DNA of 64,000 nucleotides from Pelagovum pacificum (GCF_016134045.1 NZ_CP065915.1:806001-870000), one strand, 5' to 3'. Counted from the stretch's first letter, positions 36,252-46,830 are shown. Notes: generated by a model from the sequence alone, not told the origin. Made by a program: numbers and translations.

Positions 36252-37322
36252 ATGACCACTCGGCGCGGATTTCTCGCCGGCCTCGCGGCCGCTGCCTCCT
36301 TTCCCCGGCCCACTTGGGCAGACGCGGGCAGCCCGGCCTACCTTGCCGCGGCGCAGGTGCCGGACGGCAGCTACCGCCTGTTCGGCCTGACGGCTGCGGG
36401 GGAGCGCCTGTTCGACCTGCCGCTGCCCGACCGGGGCCATGCCGCCGCTGCGCATCCGACCCGGCCGGAGGCAGTGGCCTTCGCTCGGCGTCCCGGCACC
36501 TTCGCGCTCGTGATCGACTGCGCCACAGGCACGGAAAAGGCGCGGCTCGAAAGCCCGGAGGGCCGGCACTTCTACGGCCACGGCGCCTTCTCTTCGGACG
36601 GTCACACGCTTTTCACGCCAGAGAACGACTACGAGGCGGGGCAGGGGGTGATCGGCGTGTGGGACACGCGCGCCGACTACACCCGCATTGATGAGTTCCC
36701 CTCGGGCGGGGTCGGCCCGCACGACGCGCGGCTGATGCCGGACCATGAGACGCTGGTCGTCGCCAACGGCGGCATCGACACCCATCCCGACAGCGGGCGC
36801 ACCAAGCTGAACATTCCCCTGATGGAGCCGAACCTGACCTACGTGACGCTCGACGGTCGCATCTTGGAGCAGGTCGAACTGGACCGCGCGCTGCACAAGA
36901 ATTCCATCCGCCACCTCGCCGTCTCACCGGACGGGCAGGTCGCCTTCGCGATGCAGTGGCAGGGCGATGTCGCCGACAATCCGCCGCTCGTCGGGTTGCA
37001 CCGACGTGGCGAGGCGGCGCGGCTGCTGATCGCACCGGACGAGGCGCATCGCCGGATGGAAGGTTACGCCGGCAGCGTCGCGCTGTCGGGCGGCGTTGTC
37101 GCCATCACGTCGCCGCGCGGCGGACTGGCGCAGCGGTTCGATGCAGAGACGGGCGCATTTCTCGGCCAGCATGCGAGCGCGGATGTCTGCGGAGTCAGCG
37201 CCGCCGGGACCGGCTTCGCACTGACCACGGGCACTGGTCTGGTCGAAGGGATCGACGCCGACCGGACCGCATGGCAGGCGCGGCATGATTGCCGATGGGA
37301 CAACCACCTCGTCGCGATCTGA
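36252..37322 (+). CDS. DUF1513 protein, Tat-exported beta-propeller-like
   Basis: A 356-residue protein with a Tat signal (TTRRGFLAGLAAAASF). The body shows repeated short strand units such as HPTRPEAVAFARRPGTFALVID, HFYGHGAFSSDGHTLFTPEND, GVIGVWDTR and PHDARLMPDHETLVVANGGI, as in DUF1513 propellers. Tat export suggests folding in the cytosol, possibly with a cofactor, though no site is evident. It is the last gene of the di-haem / imelysin / DUF1513 operon and is followed by a terminator. Confidence 0.87.
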   Translation: MTTRRGFLAGLAAAASFPRPTWADAGSPAYLAAAQVPDGSYRLFGLTAAGERLFDLPLPDRGHAAAAHPTRPEAVAFARRPGTFALVIDCATGTEKARLESPEGRHFYGHGAFSSDGHTLFTPENDYEAGQGVIGVWDTRADYTRIDEFPSGGVGPHDARLMPDHETLVVANGGIDTHPDSGRTKLNIPLMEPNLTYVTLDGRILEQVELDRALHKNSIRHLAVSPDGQVAFAMQWQGDVADNPPLVGLHRRGEAARLLIAPDEAHRRMEGYAGSVALSGGVVAITSPRGGLAQRFDAETGAFLGQHASADVCGVSAAGTGFALTTGTGLVEGIDADRTAWQARHDCRWDNHLVAI

Positions 37323-37346
37323 ACCGACCGACAGGCGAACAGGAAA

Positions 37347-37380
37347 AACCCCGGCCATCTTTCGATGACCGGGGTCTTTT
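37347..37380. terminator. Bidirectional terminator between DUF1513 and ask
   Basis: The stem CCCCGG-C-CATC / GATG-A-CCGGGG has one C-A mismatch and a TTTC loop. It is followed by TCTTTT on the plus strand and by TTTTTCC on the minus strand. It can end both the DUF1513 transcript and the convergent ect operon. Confidence 0.82.
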
Positions 37381-37418
37381 AGTGTCAGCGACGGGTGCAC
37401 CGTCGGCTCTCCGTCCTG

Positions 37419-38861
37419 TCAGGCGACCTTGAGGTCAGGCCGTTCCGACGAGTTTTCGGCGGAGAAGAACATGTCGTGGAGCGCCTTGATGGCGCGATCC
37501 ATCTTCTCGCGTTCGACCACGAACTGGCAGTCGACCCGACGGGAGGTCTGCTGCGCGGCAATCACGTCGATGTCCTGCTCGTCCAGAGCGCGGAGACCGC
37601 GTGACAGCACGCGCAGACCCGTAAGATCGCGGCCGATGACCGAGACGAGCGAGAGCGCTCGCTCGGTCACCGTGGCCGAGGGGTAGAGGCCCTCGAGCTC
37701 TTCCACGACCCGCCTCACCTTGTCTCGCGTGGCGGAGACAAAGTGGGTGATAGTGTTCGCGTTCGACGACTTGGACACGATCCAGAGGTTGTGCTTGCTC
37801 AGCACCTCGAGGATGCGGGCGTCGTAGCCCTTCACCCCGACCATGTCCTGTTCGTACAATTCGATCGAGAAGATGTTCAGCCCGGTGACGATCTCGACAC
37901 CCGGCGCGTCGGCCGGCTGGTCGTCGATCAGCGTGCCCGGATCTTCGGGTTCGAACGCGTTGGCGACGCGCAGCGGGACACCCGCCTGGCGCAGGGTCTT
38001 CGCCGCAGAGGGGTGGATCGCTTCCATCCCCATGTTCGACAGCTGGTCCGCCACGTCGTAATTCGTCCGGCCGAGCTTCACCACGTTCTCCGCGCCGACC
38101 GCCTTGGGATCGGCGGAGGACAGGTGGAACTCCTTGTGGATCACCGCTTCGGACGCTTGTGTGTGCGCCGCGATGCGGGAGAAGGTGACCTCGGAATAGC
38201 CGCGGTCGAATTCCTTCATGAGACCTTCGGAACACTGGGCGTAACCGGTGACGATCGGCAGCTCCTCGGAGAAGTCGATGTCGTCGAGGCCGGCCGCGAT
38301 ACGCTCTTCCAGCGTATGCTCCGCCTCGTCGCGCCAGCCGGTCAGGTCCACGAAGCGCGCGGCGACGCCGCGGCGCTGCAGCAGCAGCGAAGTGACGAAG
38401 GCGGAGTGCGCCTCGCCCAGCCCCGACAGGAGCTCGCGGATGACCATCAGTTGCGTCGACATCCGGAAGTGCCCGTACGAGCAGATCCTCTGGATGTCGA
38501 ACAGGCAGGACCGCGCGCCCTCGATGCGTTCGCGGACGAAGTCGTCGGCGAGCTGCATGTCGGCCTTGTGCTCCAGCACGTCGGCATGGATGCGGCGCAT
38601 CTCCTGGCTGACGGTGTTGAGCGCGTCGAGCCAGCCGTGATCGTCGTCGTCGTTGATGAAAAGGGCATAGACTCCTTGTTCACCCGACTTCTTGTGCTCG
38701 AGGAGGAGGTTCGTGATGCCACCGAAGGCGGAGACCACGAACACGCGGTTATAGATGTCGGCCTTGGCACGGTCCCCGATGAACATCGGGTCGAGCAGGT
38801 CGTGAACCTTGCTCATGGTCGTGCCACCGATCTTTTCGACGGAATGGTTCTTGGAACTCAT
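37419..38861 (-). CDS. ask: Aspartate kinase of the ectoine operon (Ask_Ect)
   Basis: A 480-residue aspartokinase that phosphorylates aspartate to feed ectoine precursor supply. The kinase motif appears as VEKIGGTTMSKV near residue 10, then FVVSAFGGITNLLLEHK. Two ACT segments lie at the C-terminus (LSKHNLWIVSKSSNANTITHFV and LSLVSVIGRDLTGLRVLSRGLRAL). Ask_Ect enzymes are less feedback-inhibited than the housekeeping type. The ATG at 38861 gives the family N-terminus. Last gene of ectABC-ask. Confidence 0.93.
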   Translation of the reverse strand: MSSKNHSVEKIGGTTMSKVHDLLDPMFIGDRAKADIYNRVFVVSAFGGITNLLLEHKKSGEQGVYALFINDDDDHGWLDALNTVSQEMRRIHADVLEHKADMQLADDFVRERIEGARSCLFDIQRICSYGHFRMSTQLMVIRELLSGLGEAHSAFVTSLLLQRRGVAARFVDLTGWRDEAEHTLEERIAAGLDDIDFSEELPIVTGYAQCSEGLMKEFDRGYSEVTFSRIAAHTQASEAVIHKEFHLSSADPKAVGAENVVKLGRTNYDVADQLSNMGMEAIHPSAAKTLRQAGVPLRVANAFEPEDPGTLIDDQPADAPGVEIVTGLNIFSIELYEQDMVGVKGYDARILEVLSKHNLWIVSKSSNANTITHFVSATRDKVRRVVEELEGLYPSATVTERALSLVSVIGRDLTGLRVLSRGLRALDEQDIDVIAAQQTSRRVDCQFVVEREKMDRAIKALHDMFFSAENSSERPDLKVA

Positions 38862-38872
38862 GTGTGTCGTGA

Positions 38873-38893
38873 CCGGGAGGATCTCCCTCCCGG
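38873..38893 (-). terminator. Intercistronic hairpin between ectC and ask
   Basis: Perfect 8-base arms at 38873-38880 and 38886-38893 with a 5-base loop fill the 37-base gap. There is no T-run. It probably adjusts ask expression relative to ectABC. Confidence 0.5.
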
Positions 38894-38898
38894 ATCCC

Positions 38899-39291
38899 TT
38901 AGCTGTCTTCGAGGGCGTAGGAGCCGTCTTCGCGGTGAACTTCCTTGCCGGTGACCGGCGGGTTGAAGCAGCAGGCCATGACCAGCTCTTCTTCCGCACG
39001 CAGCGTGTGCTTGTCGTGCTCGTTCAGCGCATACATGACGCCCGGCTTGATCTCGTGGGTCTCACCGGTGGCAAGGTCCGTGATCGAGCCCTTGCCCTGC
39101 ATGCAATAGACGCTCTCGTAATGGTTCTTGTAGTGGAACGTATGTTCCGAACCGGGCTCGAGGAACGTGATGTGGAACGAGAAGCCCATCCCGTCATCAG
39201 CCAGCAGCATCCGCACGGAGGACCACTGGGCGTCGTTCACCACGCGGTCGCGTTCGTTCTTGATGATCTCGTTGAAGTCTCGGACGATCAT
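38899..39291 (-). CDS. ectC: L-ectoine synthase
   Basis: A 130-residue cupin that closes N-gamma-acetyl-diaminobutyrate to ectoine. [10 protein letters not shown] at the start and the stretches [32 protein letters not shown] and [30 protein letters not shown] fit EctC, with the iron-site Glu, Tyr and His of the family in ESVYC and DKHTL. The ATG at 39291 matches known starts. It lies 4 bases after ectB. Confidence 0.97.
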   Translation of the reverse strand: MIVRDFNEIIKNERDRVVNDAQWSSVRMLLADDGMGFSFHITFLEPGSEHTFHYKNHYESVYCMQGKGSITDLATGETHEIKPGVMYALNEHDKHTLRAEEELVMACCFNPPVTGKEVHREDGSYALEDS

Positions 39292-39295
39292 GGGG

Positions 39296-40582
39296 TTACT
39301 CCGCTGCAATGCTGTTGTTGGACGTCACTTCGGACGCGGACTCGAGAAGGATCGACAGGCCCTTGCGGAACGTCTCGACCGGAGTCGTGAGCGGCGCGAG
39401 GATCTTGACCACTTCGTCGTTCGGACCGGAGGTCTCGACGATCAGGCCCTTCTCGAAAGCCTTGCCGCAGATTTCCGAGGCAAGCTCGCCGGTGCCGACG
39501 TCGACGCCGCGCATCATGCCACGGCCCTTGAGGTAGGCGCCCGGAACCATCGCCGCGAGCTTCTTCAGCTCACCTTCGAGGATCTCGGTCTTCTCGGCGA
39601 TCTCACCCTTGAAGGTGTCGTCGCTCCAGAACTTCTCGATCGCGACCTTCGCGGTGACGAAGGCGTGGGTGTTGCCGCGGAACGTGCCGTTGTGCTCGGC
39701 CGGGCCGAAGATGTCGTGCTCGGGCTTGATGAGCATCAGCGCCATCGGCAGGCCGAAGCCGGAGGCCGATTTGGCCATCGTCACGATGTCGGGCTGCACG
39801 TCCCAGCCGTCGAAGCTGAAGAAGCTGCCGGTGCGGCCGCAGCCCGCCTGGATGTCGTCGATGATCAGCAGCGCGCCGTGTTCGTGCGCCAGTTTGCCGA
39901 CCTTCTCGACCCATTCGCGGTTCGCGGCGTTCAGGCCGCCTTCGCCCTGGACGGTCTCGAGAATGATCGCGGCAGGCGCGTCGACGCCCGAGGACGCGTC
40001 ATCGAGAACCTTGGCGATATAGTCCGTCGTGTCGACGCCTTCGCCCATGTAGCCATCGTAAGGCAGGCGGGAGACGCCGGACGGCGTCACGCCGGCGGCG
40101 CCACGGTGATAGCCGTTGCCGGTCGCGGCAAGCGCGCCGAGCGTTACGCCGTGGAAGCCGTTCGTGAAGGCGATGACGTTATGACGGCCGGTGACCTTGC
40201 GGGCCAGCTTCATCGCCGCCTCGACGGCGTTGGCGCCGGTCGGACCCATGAACATGACCTTGTGGTCCATGTCGCGCGGCTTGAGGATGTTCTCTTCGAA
40301 CGCACCGAGGAAGGCGCCCTTCGCGTCGGTGTGCAGGTCGAGACCCATCGCAACGCCGTCGCGGCTGATGTGATCGATCAGCGCGGCTTTCATGTCGGGG
40401 TCGTTGTGGCCGTAGTTCAGCGAGGAACAGCCGGCGAGAAAGTCGATATAGGTGCGACCTTCCGCGTCGGTCATCTCGGTGCCGCTGGCCTTGGTGAATA
40501 CGGTGTCGAAGCCGCGGCTGTAGCTGCGTGCTTCGGATTCGCGTCGGGTAAAGATAGCCTTATCAGACGAGTGTGTCGTCAT
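39296..40582 (-). CDS. ectB: L-2,4-diaminobutyrate aminotransferase
   Basis: A 428-residue class III PLP aminotransferase that makes diaminobutyrate from aspartate semialdehyde and glutamate. The N-terminus [61 protein letters not shown] and the PLP-lysine stretch [17 protein letters not shown] are typical. Second gene of the ectoine operon. Confidence 0.97.
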   Translation of the reverse strand: MTTHSSDKAIFTRRESEARSYSRGFDTVFTKASGTEMTDAEGRTYIDFLAGCSSLNYGHNDPDMKAALIDHISRDGVAMGLDLHTDAKGAFLGAFEENILKPRDMDHKVMFMGPTGANAVEAAMKLARKVTGRHNVIAFTNGFHGVTLGALAATGNGYHRGAAGVTPSGVSRLPYDGYMGEGVDTTDYIAKVLDDASSGVDAPAAIILETVQGEGGLNAANREWVEKVGKLAHEHGALLIIDDIQAGCGRTGSFFSFDGWDVQPDIVTMAKSASGFGLPMALMLIKPEHDIFGPAEHNGTFRGNTHAFVTAKVAIEKFWSDDTFKGEIAEKTEILEGELKKLAAMVPGAYLKGRGMMRGVDVGTGELASEICGKAFEKGLIVETSGPNDEVVKILAPLTTPVETFRKGLSILLESASEVTSNNSIAAE

Positions 40583-40626
40583 GTCGTTTCCTTCGAATTT
40601 TGGGAGTGAACGGTGAGACCGTGGGG

Positions 40627-41172
40627 TCAGGCTGCCGCCTGACCCTGCCCGGCGCCGCGGCCGAGGTCGATCGTCACCATGTGTTCTGTATCGTGCTGAC
40701 CGTTGAAGTGCTCCGACTTGATGAAGTGGGGCTCGTCAACGAGTTCGGTGCCGAACCGGCGGGCAAAGCGCCGGAAGAGCGACCAGGAGGGGTCATTGTC
40801 GCGCGTGATGGTCGTCTTGACCTGTTTCACGTCCTTGGAGACGTCACGCTCCACGATTGCGCGCAGCATCTTGGTGCCTAGGCCCTGACCACGTGCCTTC
40901 TCGGACACGGCGACCTGCCAGACGAAGAGCGTCTCCGGCTCGCTCGGCGGGATGTGTCCGGAAATCCAGCCAACAACGTCGCCATCCATCTCGGCGATGA
41001 CGCAGGTTTCGCTGAAGTGGTCACATTGAACGAGGTTCATGTACATCGAGTTCTCGTCGAGCGGCTTACATTCCGCGACAAGTTCCCAGACGGCAGAACC
41101 GTCGTCTTTGGTCGGCGTCCTCAGGACAGCCGTCTTCTTAGTGGTGCGGGCACGTTCCAACGTATCAACCAT
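40627..41172 (-). CDS. ectA: L-2,4-diaminobutyrate N-acetyltransferase
   Basis: A 181-residue GNAT enzyme that acetylates diaminobutyrate. LRTPTKDDGSAVWELVAEC, LDENSMYMNLVQCDHFSETC, the acetyl-CoA loop VAVSEKARGQGLGTKMLRAI and RDNDPSWSLFRRFARR are family hallmarks. First gene of ectABC-ask, divergent from a MarR gene. No ectD hydroxylase follows, so ectoine rather than hydroxyectoine is the expected product from this locus. Confidence 0.96.
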   Translation of the reverse strand: MVDTLERARTTKKTAVLRTPTKDDGSAVWELVAECKPLDENSMYMNLVQCDHFSETCVIAEMDGDVVGWISGHIPPSEPETLFVWQVAVSEKARGQGLGTKMLRAIVERDVSKDVKQVKTTITRDNDPSWSLFRRFARRFGTELVDEPHFIKSEHFNGQHDTEHMVTIDLGRGAGQGQAAA

Positions 41173-41202
41173 GGAGCCTCTACCTCCTTAATTGCTTCGA
41201 TA

Positions 41203-41214
41203 GACTAAGTAGTC
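41203..41214. promoter_or_regulatory. Candidate EctR operator upstream of ectA
   Basis: GACTA-AG-TAGTC is a perfect 5-base-arm palindrome with a 2-base spacer, 31-42 bases upstream of ectA. A partial copy (GTCTAAGTAA) lies at 41238-41247. The known EctR1 site of methylotrophs is also a pseudopalindrome with a 2-base spacer and similar TAGT/ACTA halves. The region down to 41320 also holds AT-rich promoter-like sequence. Confidence 0.45.
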
Positions 41215-41335
41215 CGAGCAGGGTGATACTTCAAGGGTCTAAGTAATTTTCTTCCCCGAGGTTGTTAAGCCCATGTAAATATGGTCTATGGATCTTCAAT
41301 TCCTGATGGGGTGCTCTTAGGTGAGGCTAATGACA

Positions 41336-41887
41336 ATGGCATCTGACATAGCATTGAGAGCGGATGGCAAACCTGCCAGTTTCACACGCGACCCCAAACG
41401 GCGGAGACGTATGGACAGGACTGACCAATCGCTGATCGCTCTGCGGCGCATCCTGCGCGCGACGGAGCAGTTCGGACGCGACCTCGCCACATCGGCGGGG
41501 CTTACGGCCGTGCAGTTCAGGGTTCTCCAGATCGTCGCGGAGAAGGGCAGTTGCACCGCAACCACCATCGCCGCGCAGATGCACGTGAGCCAGGCAACCG
41601 TCACGTCGCTCGTCGACAAGCTGGTGCGGCACGGGATGGTCGAGCGCGAACGGTCGAGCACCGACCGCCGGCAGATCAACATTACCGCGACGCCTGCGGG
41701 CCGTGCGGTTCTGTCGGACGCACCGGACGCGCTGCAACAGCGCTATGTCCGCAAGTTCGAGTCGCTGGAAGACTGGGAGCAGGCGCAGCTCGTCGCCACG
41801 CTGGAACGCGTCGCGGCGATGCTCGACGCGGCCGATCTGGACGCGGCCCCCGTGCTCGACGCCCGGGACATGCGCACGCACACTTAA
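41336..41887 (+). CDS. MarR-family regulator, EctR-like
   Basis: A 183-residue MarR protein with winged HTH: LTAVQFRVLQIVAEKGSCTATTIAAQMHVSQATVTSLVDKLVRHGMVERERSSTDRR covers the DNA-binding part. Divergent position beside ectA matches EctR of methylotrophs, which represses ect genes at low salt. I place the start at ATG 41336 (GAGG 9 bases upstream); ATG 41411 (MDRTDQ) and GTG 41321 are alternatives. The stop overlaps the convergent dehydrogenase gene by 4 bases. Confidence 0.82.
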   Translation: MASDIALRADGKPASFTRDPKRRRRMDRTDQSLIALRRILRATEQFGRDLATSAGLTAVQFRVLQIVAEKGSCTATTIAAQMHVSQATVTSLVDKLVRHGMVERERSSTDRRQINITATPAGRAVLSDAPDALQQRYVRKFESLEDWEQAQLVATLERVAAMLDAADLDAAPVLDARDMRTHT

Positions 41888-42735
41888 GGTTTCGGCTTCA
41901 GAAGCGCCGGGATATGCGTCTCCGGCGCGTAGCCATCGAGCTGCGCGGTGAAGAAGCGCACCAGTTCGGATGACAGGTCGCTCGGCGCGCCTGAGCTTTC
42001 AAACATCGATTCGACGTAGCGGACGTCCTTGATCGCGTTGGCGAGGCTGAACTGCAGCCCGTCGTAGCTTCCCGCGACGACGCTCGGCATGATCATCATG
42101 AACGTGCCGGACCGGGATCCGCTGTTCGAGATCACCTCGACCATCTGGTCGCGGTCGATGCCGACCGCCTCGCAGCGGCGCATCGCCTCGATCGTGAGCG
42201 CCGCCTGTCCCTGCGTGATGAAGTTGTTGATAAGCTTCGCAGCGTGGCCCGCACCGGGCGGACCGAAGTGATGCACGGCCTTCGATGTGAGCCCGAGCAA
42301 TGGCTTGACCTTTGAGAAGGCCTCCCCCGTTGCCCCGACCATCGAGACAAGATCGCCGTTCTCGGCATTGACCGGAATGCCGGTCACCGGGGCGTCGATG
42401 AAGGCGACGTCGCGGTCCGCAAGGGTGGCCGCGATGTCCCGCGTCGCCTTGGGCAGGGAGGTCGTTGTGTCCACCACCAGCGTGCCGGGCCGCAGGGCAG
42501 GGGAGAGATCGTCGACCACGGCCCGCACAACATCGGCGTTCGGAAGACAGAGAAAGACGGCGTCGGCGGTCGCGGCGGAGGTCCGTGCCTCGGCCGCGAT
42601 CGAGACGCCGCCGTCGCGGAGCCGGCTCTCCGGCTCCCGGTTGCGGTGCAGGATCACCTCCACCTCGTGCTCACGCGCGAGGTTCAGCGCCATGCCGGTC
42701 CCCATGAGACCGGCGCCGATGAAGGTGATCCGCAT
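41884..42735 (-). CDS. NAD(P)-dependent beta-hydroxyacid dehydrogenase
   Basis: A 283-residue enzyme of the 3-hydroxyisobutyrate / tartronate-semialdehyde reductase family. The Rossmann loop FIGAGLMGTGMALNLA is at the N-terminus, VDTTTSLPKATRDIAATL and DAPVTGIPVNAENGDL follow, and the catalytic Lys is K167 in HAAKLINNFITQGQ. It is the last gene of the sugar ABC operon (4 bases after the ATPase stop), so it probably acts on a sugar-derived acid. The exact substrate is unknown. Confidence 0.88.
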   Translation of the reverse strand: MRITFIGAGLMGTGMALNLAREHEVEVILHRNREPESRLRDGGVSIAAEARTSAATADAVFLCLPNADVVRAVVDDLSPALRPGTLVVDTTTSLPKATRDIAATLADRDVAFIDAPVTGIPVNAENGDLVSMVGATGEAFSKVKPLLGLTSKAVHHFGPPGAGHAAKLINNFITQGQAALTIEAMRRCEAVGIDRDQMVEVISNSGSRSGTFMMIMPSVVAGSYDGLQFSLANAIKDVRYVESMFESSGAPSDLSSELVRFFTAQLDGYAPETHIPALLKPKP

Positions 42736-42738
42736 CTC

Positions 42739-43805
<1,067 letters not shown>

Positions 43806-43809
<4 letters not shown>

Positions 43810-44633
43810 TTGAGCGCCCCCGAAGTGAGGCCGGCGACGATGCGGCGTTGAAGGATGACGAAGGTGGCGAGGATCGGCGTCACGTAGATCGCCGCGTAAG
43901 CCATGATGGAGTTCCAGTCGGTCGAGTTCGGACCGAGGAAGCCGGACAGGCCGACACTCGCGGGCTGCAGGGCAGGGGTCTGAATGATGGACTTGGAATA
44001 GATGTATTCCCCGAAGGCCTGCATGAAGGTCAGGATCGCGCAGACGAGCGTCCCGTTGCGGGCCAGCGGCAGCACTACGAAGAAGAACGCGCCCCAGCGG
44101 GAGTTGCCGTCCATCAGGGCGGCTTCCTCCAGCTCACGCGGGACCGTCATGAAGGTCGCCCGCACCAGCACCACGAAGAAGGGCATGGCCTTCGCCGCTG
44201 CGGCCAGGATCACCGCAAGGCGCGGGTAGTCCAGCAGCCCGACCACGTTGAAGCCGACGTAGAGCGGCGTCACCATGACCGAGGCCGGCAGAACCTGGAG
44301 CATCAGGATGAAGAACAACCCGAGGTCGATCCAGACGTTCCGGTAGCGCGACAGCACGTAGGCCGCGCCGGTCCCGAAGATCACCGTCAGGGTGGTGACC
44401 CCGAAGGCGATGACCAGCGAGTTCCACAGGTACGTGGACATCGTCCGCCGCTGCCAGACCTCCGGGAAGATCGACAGGTCCGTGTTGCGCGGGATGAAGG
44501 TCGGCGGGTTGGCGAAGATCTCCGAGCTGGATTTCAGCGAGGTGACGTACATCCAGTAGAGCGGGAACAGGTAGATCGCCGCCAGCGCCAGTGCCGCCAC
44601 CAGCATGAGCCATTTGAGTGAAGGACTGGTCAT
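43806..44633 (-). CDS. Carbohydrate ABC transporter permease (MalG-type)
   Basis: A 275-residue CUT1 permease with six helices. The EAA loop ELEEAALMDGNSRWGAFFFVVLPLA contacts the ATPase. The N-terminus LFPLYWMYVTSLKSSSEI is typical of MalG-type subunits. The ATG at 44633 overlaps the stop of the partner permease by 4 bases. Confidence 0.94.
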
Positions 44634-45532
44634 CCGCGCACCTCGTGCCGGGTCGAGCGCACGTAGACGATCGAGGCGAAGAGGACGAGGACGAACATCA
44701 TCACGGAGACGGTCGCGCCCTTGGCGAAGTCATAAAGCTGGAACGAGTATTGCCAGGACAGGTACTGCGCCACGTTGGACGAGTTCGCAGGGCCGCCCTC
44801 TGTCAGGGCCGGGAACAGGTCGAACTGCTGCAACGTCCCGATCAGGCCGAGCGCGAGGACCGCGCCGATCGTCGGGCGCATCATCGGCAGGGTGATCGTC
44901 CAGAACCGCTGGAAGGCATTCGCGCCGTCGAGTTCGGCTGCCTCGTAGAGGTCGCCGGGGATCGCGGCGAGGCCGACAGACAGCAGAAGCATGTTGAAGG
45001 CGAGGCCGAGCCAGATGTTGGCGATGATGACCGCCCACAGCGACAGCGCCGGGTCGGATTTCCAGAACAGGTTGGTGTCGATGACGCCGATGCCGCGCAG
45101 GATGACGTTGAGCACCCCGAAGTCACCGGCGAGGATCCAGCCCCAGATCGCGCCGACGACGAGGCCGGGCATCACCCACGAGACCAGGAACAGCCCCCGG
45201 ATGGTCCCGGAGTAGGGGAATTTCTGCGCGAAGAAGATGGCGAGCGAGAAGCCGAGCACGAACTGCCCCGCCATCGAACCGACGACGAAGACCAGCGTGT
45301 TGATCATCACCGGCCAGAAGATCGGCTCTGCCAGCACCTCTCGGTAGTTCTCGAGGCCCACGAACGGCCGGAACAGCGAGCCCAGGGTGAACATGTCCAC
45401 TTCCTGAAAACTCATCATTACGTTGTAGATCAGGGGCAGGCCGGCAAGCGCGATCAGGAAGAGCATCGAGGCCCCGATCAGCAGCATGTCGAATCCGACG
45501 CCGTCACGCAGGCTGCCAAGCATACGTCGCAA
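44630..45532 (-). CDS. Carbohydrate ABC transporter permease (MalF-type)
   Basis: A 300-residue CUT1 permease. Typical stretches are IALAGLPLIYNVMMSFQEVD, FWPVMINTLVFVVGSMAGQF and the EAA loop DLYEAAELDGANAFQRFWTITLPMM. I keep the TTG at 45532 as start since GGAG lies 7 bases before it; the ATG at 45523 is 16 bases from that site and is the alternative. First permease after the binding protein. Confidence 0.93.
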   Translation of the reverse strand: MRRMLGSLRDGVGFDMLLIGASMLFLIALAGLPLIYNVMMSFQEVDMFTLGSLFRPFVGLENYREVLAEPIFWPVMINTLVFVVGSMAGQFVLGFSLAIFFAQKFPYSGTIRGLFLVSWVMPGLVVGAIWGWILAGDFGVLNVILRGIGVIDTNLFWKSDPALSLWAVIIANIWLGLAFNMLLLSVGLAAIPGDLYEAAELDGANAFQRFWTITLPMMRPTIGAVLALGLIGTLQQFDLFPALTEGGPANSSNVAQYLSWQYSFQLYDFAKGATVSVMMFVLVLFASIVYVRSTRHEVRG

Positions 45533-45562
45533 CAGGTATCTCCTTCGGGCACGAGGGGAGGG

Positions 45563-45591
45563 TCCGACCCCCTGTCGCGCAGGGGGCCGGA
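45563..45591 (-). terminator. Intercistronic hairpin after the sugar-binding-protein gene
   Basis: Arms 45563-45574 and 45580-45591 pair at 11 of 12 positions around a 5-base loop, just past the binding-protein stop. No T-run. It matches the layout seen after two other binding-protein genes in this window. Confidence 0.68.
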
Positions 45592-45603
45592 CGGTTGGTC
45601 GAT

Positions 45604-46830
45604 TTACTCGACGATGTTGTCGATCGAGGCCTGGGCCTGCTCGAGAGCGGCGCGGGGCTCCATCTGGCCGGTCAGCGCGGACTGCATGCCGTCGTAGATC
45701 GCTTTCGAGATCTGCTGCCAGTCAGGGTGCGGACCACGCGGCTGCGCGTACTGCAGCTGCTCCTGGAACACGGCGAGCGCCTCGTCCTTCAGCGCGATGC
45801 CGCTCTCCGGCAGCTCGATGTCGGAGCGGGCCGGGATGTTGCCGAACTCGGGGAACATCCGGTCGTCCTGGCTGGCGTAGTACTCCAGGACCTGGAACGC
45901 CTCTTCGGGGTGCTCGGTCGTCGACATGATGCCGAGGTTGAAGCCACCGAGGGCCGACGAACGCTCGTCACCTTCCTCGAAGACCGGAAGCAGGGTCACG
46001 CCCCAGTCGAACTCGGCGTCCTCGACCATGCGGTCGATTTCCCACGGGCCCGAGATCGCCATCGCGGCGTTGCCGGAGTTGAACGTACCGGTGGAGTCCC
46101 ACTGGCCGAGCGACAGGACGTCCTGCGATGCCCAGCCGTTGTCGATCATCCGCTTCATCATCTCGAGCGCTTCGACGGCGCCGTCGGTGACCACGTCCTC
46201 GTAGGACCCGCCCGACATCTGGATCAGCGGCAGGAACTGGAACGTGCCTTCTTCACCGGCGCGGGCCGAGAAGGTGGCGCCGTAGACGTTGTTCTCCGGG
46301 TCGGTCAGCCGCTCGGCGTAGTCTTCGAACTGCGCCCAGGTCTGCGGCGGTTCCTCGATGCCGGCGGCCTCGAACATGTCCTTGTTGTAGAACACGCCGA
46401 TGGTGTCGGTGTATTTCGGGATGCCGTAGATCTTGCCGTCCCACATGACCGAGTTCATCGGCCCTTCGTAGTAGTTCTCGGCGTTGATGATGTCGGAGTT
46501 CTCGACCATCTCGGTGATGTCGAGCATCGCCCCGCGCGAACTGAACAGCGCGAAGTCGGGGTTGTCGAAGCTGACGATGTCGGGCGCGTTGCCGGTGGCG
46601 TAGGCGCGCAGCGTCTCGTTCACTAGTTCGTCGAACGCGACGATCCGGTAGTCGATCTGGATGTCGTCGTGCTGCTCGTTGAACTCGGCCGAGAACGTGT
46701 CCGAGATGCCGGGACGGTCATCGCCGTCGATCGACCAGACGGTCAGCGTGACCGGGTCCTGGGCAAACGCCGCCGTGCCGGCCAGCCCGAGGGCGAGCGC
46801 GACCGTGGACGTCAGGGTCTTGTTTGTCAT
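45604..46830 (-). CDS. Carbohydrate ABC transporter substrate-binding protein
   Basis: A 408-residue periplasmic protein (SBP_bac_1) with signal peptide MTNKTLTSTVALALGLAGTAAFAQ. Stretches such as LTVWSIDGDDRPGI, FDELVNETLRAYATGNAPDIVSFDN, YGIPKYTDTIGVFYNKDMFEAAGI and AISGPWEIDRM are typical of sugar-binding proteins of the CUT1 class. The ATG at 46830 is chosen as it starts the signal peptide. It lies 111 bases after the LacI gene. Confidence 0.93.
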   Translation of the reverse strand: MTNKTLTSTVALALGLAGTAAFAQDPVTLTVWSIDGDDRPGISDTFSAEFNEQHDDIQIDYRIVAFDELVNETLRAYATGNAPDIVSFDNPDFALFSSRGAMLDITEMVENSDIINAENYYEGPMNSVMWDGKIYGIPKYTDTIGVFYNKDMFEAAGIEEPPQTWAQFEDYAERLTDPENNVYGATFSARAGEEGTFQFLPLIQMSGGSYEDVVTDGAVEALEMMKRMIDNGWASQDVLSLGQWDSTGTFNSGNAAMAISGPWEIDRMVEDAEFDWGVTLLPVFEEGDERSSALGGFNLGIMSTTEHPEEAFQVLEYYASQDDRMFPEFGNIPARSDIELPESGIALKDEALAVFQEQLQYAQPRGPHPDWQQISKAIYDGMQSALTGQMEPRAALEQAQASIDNIVE

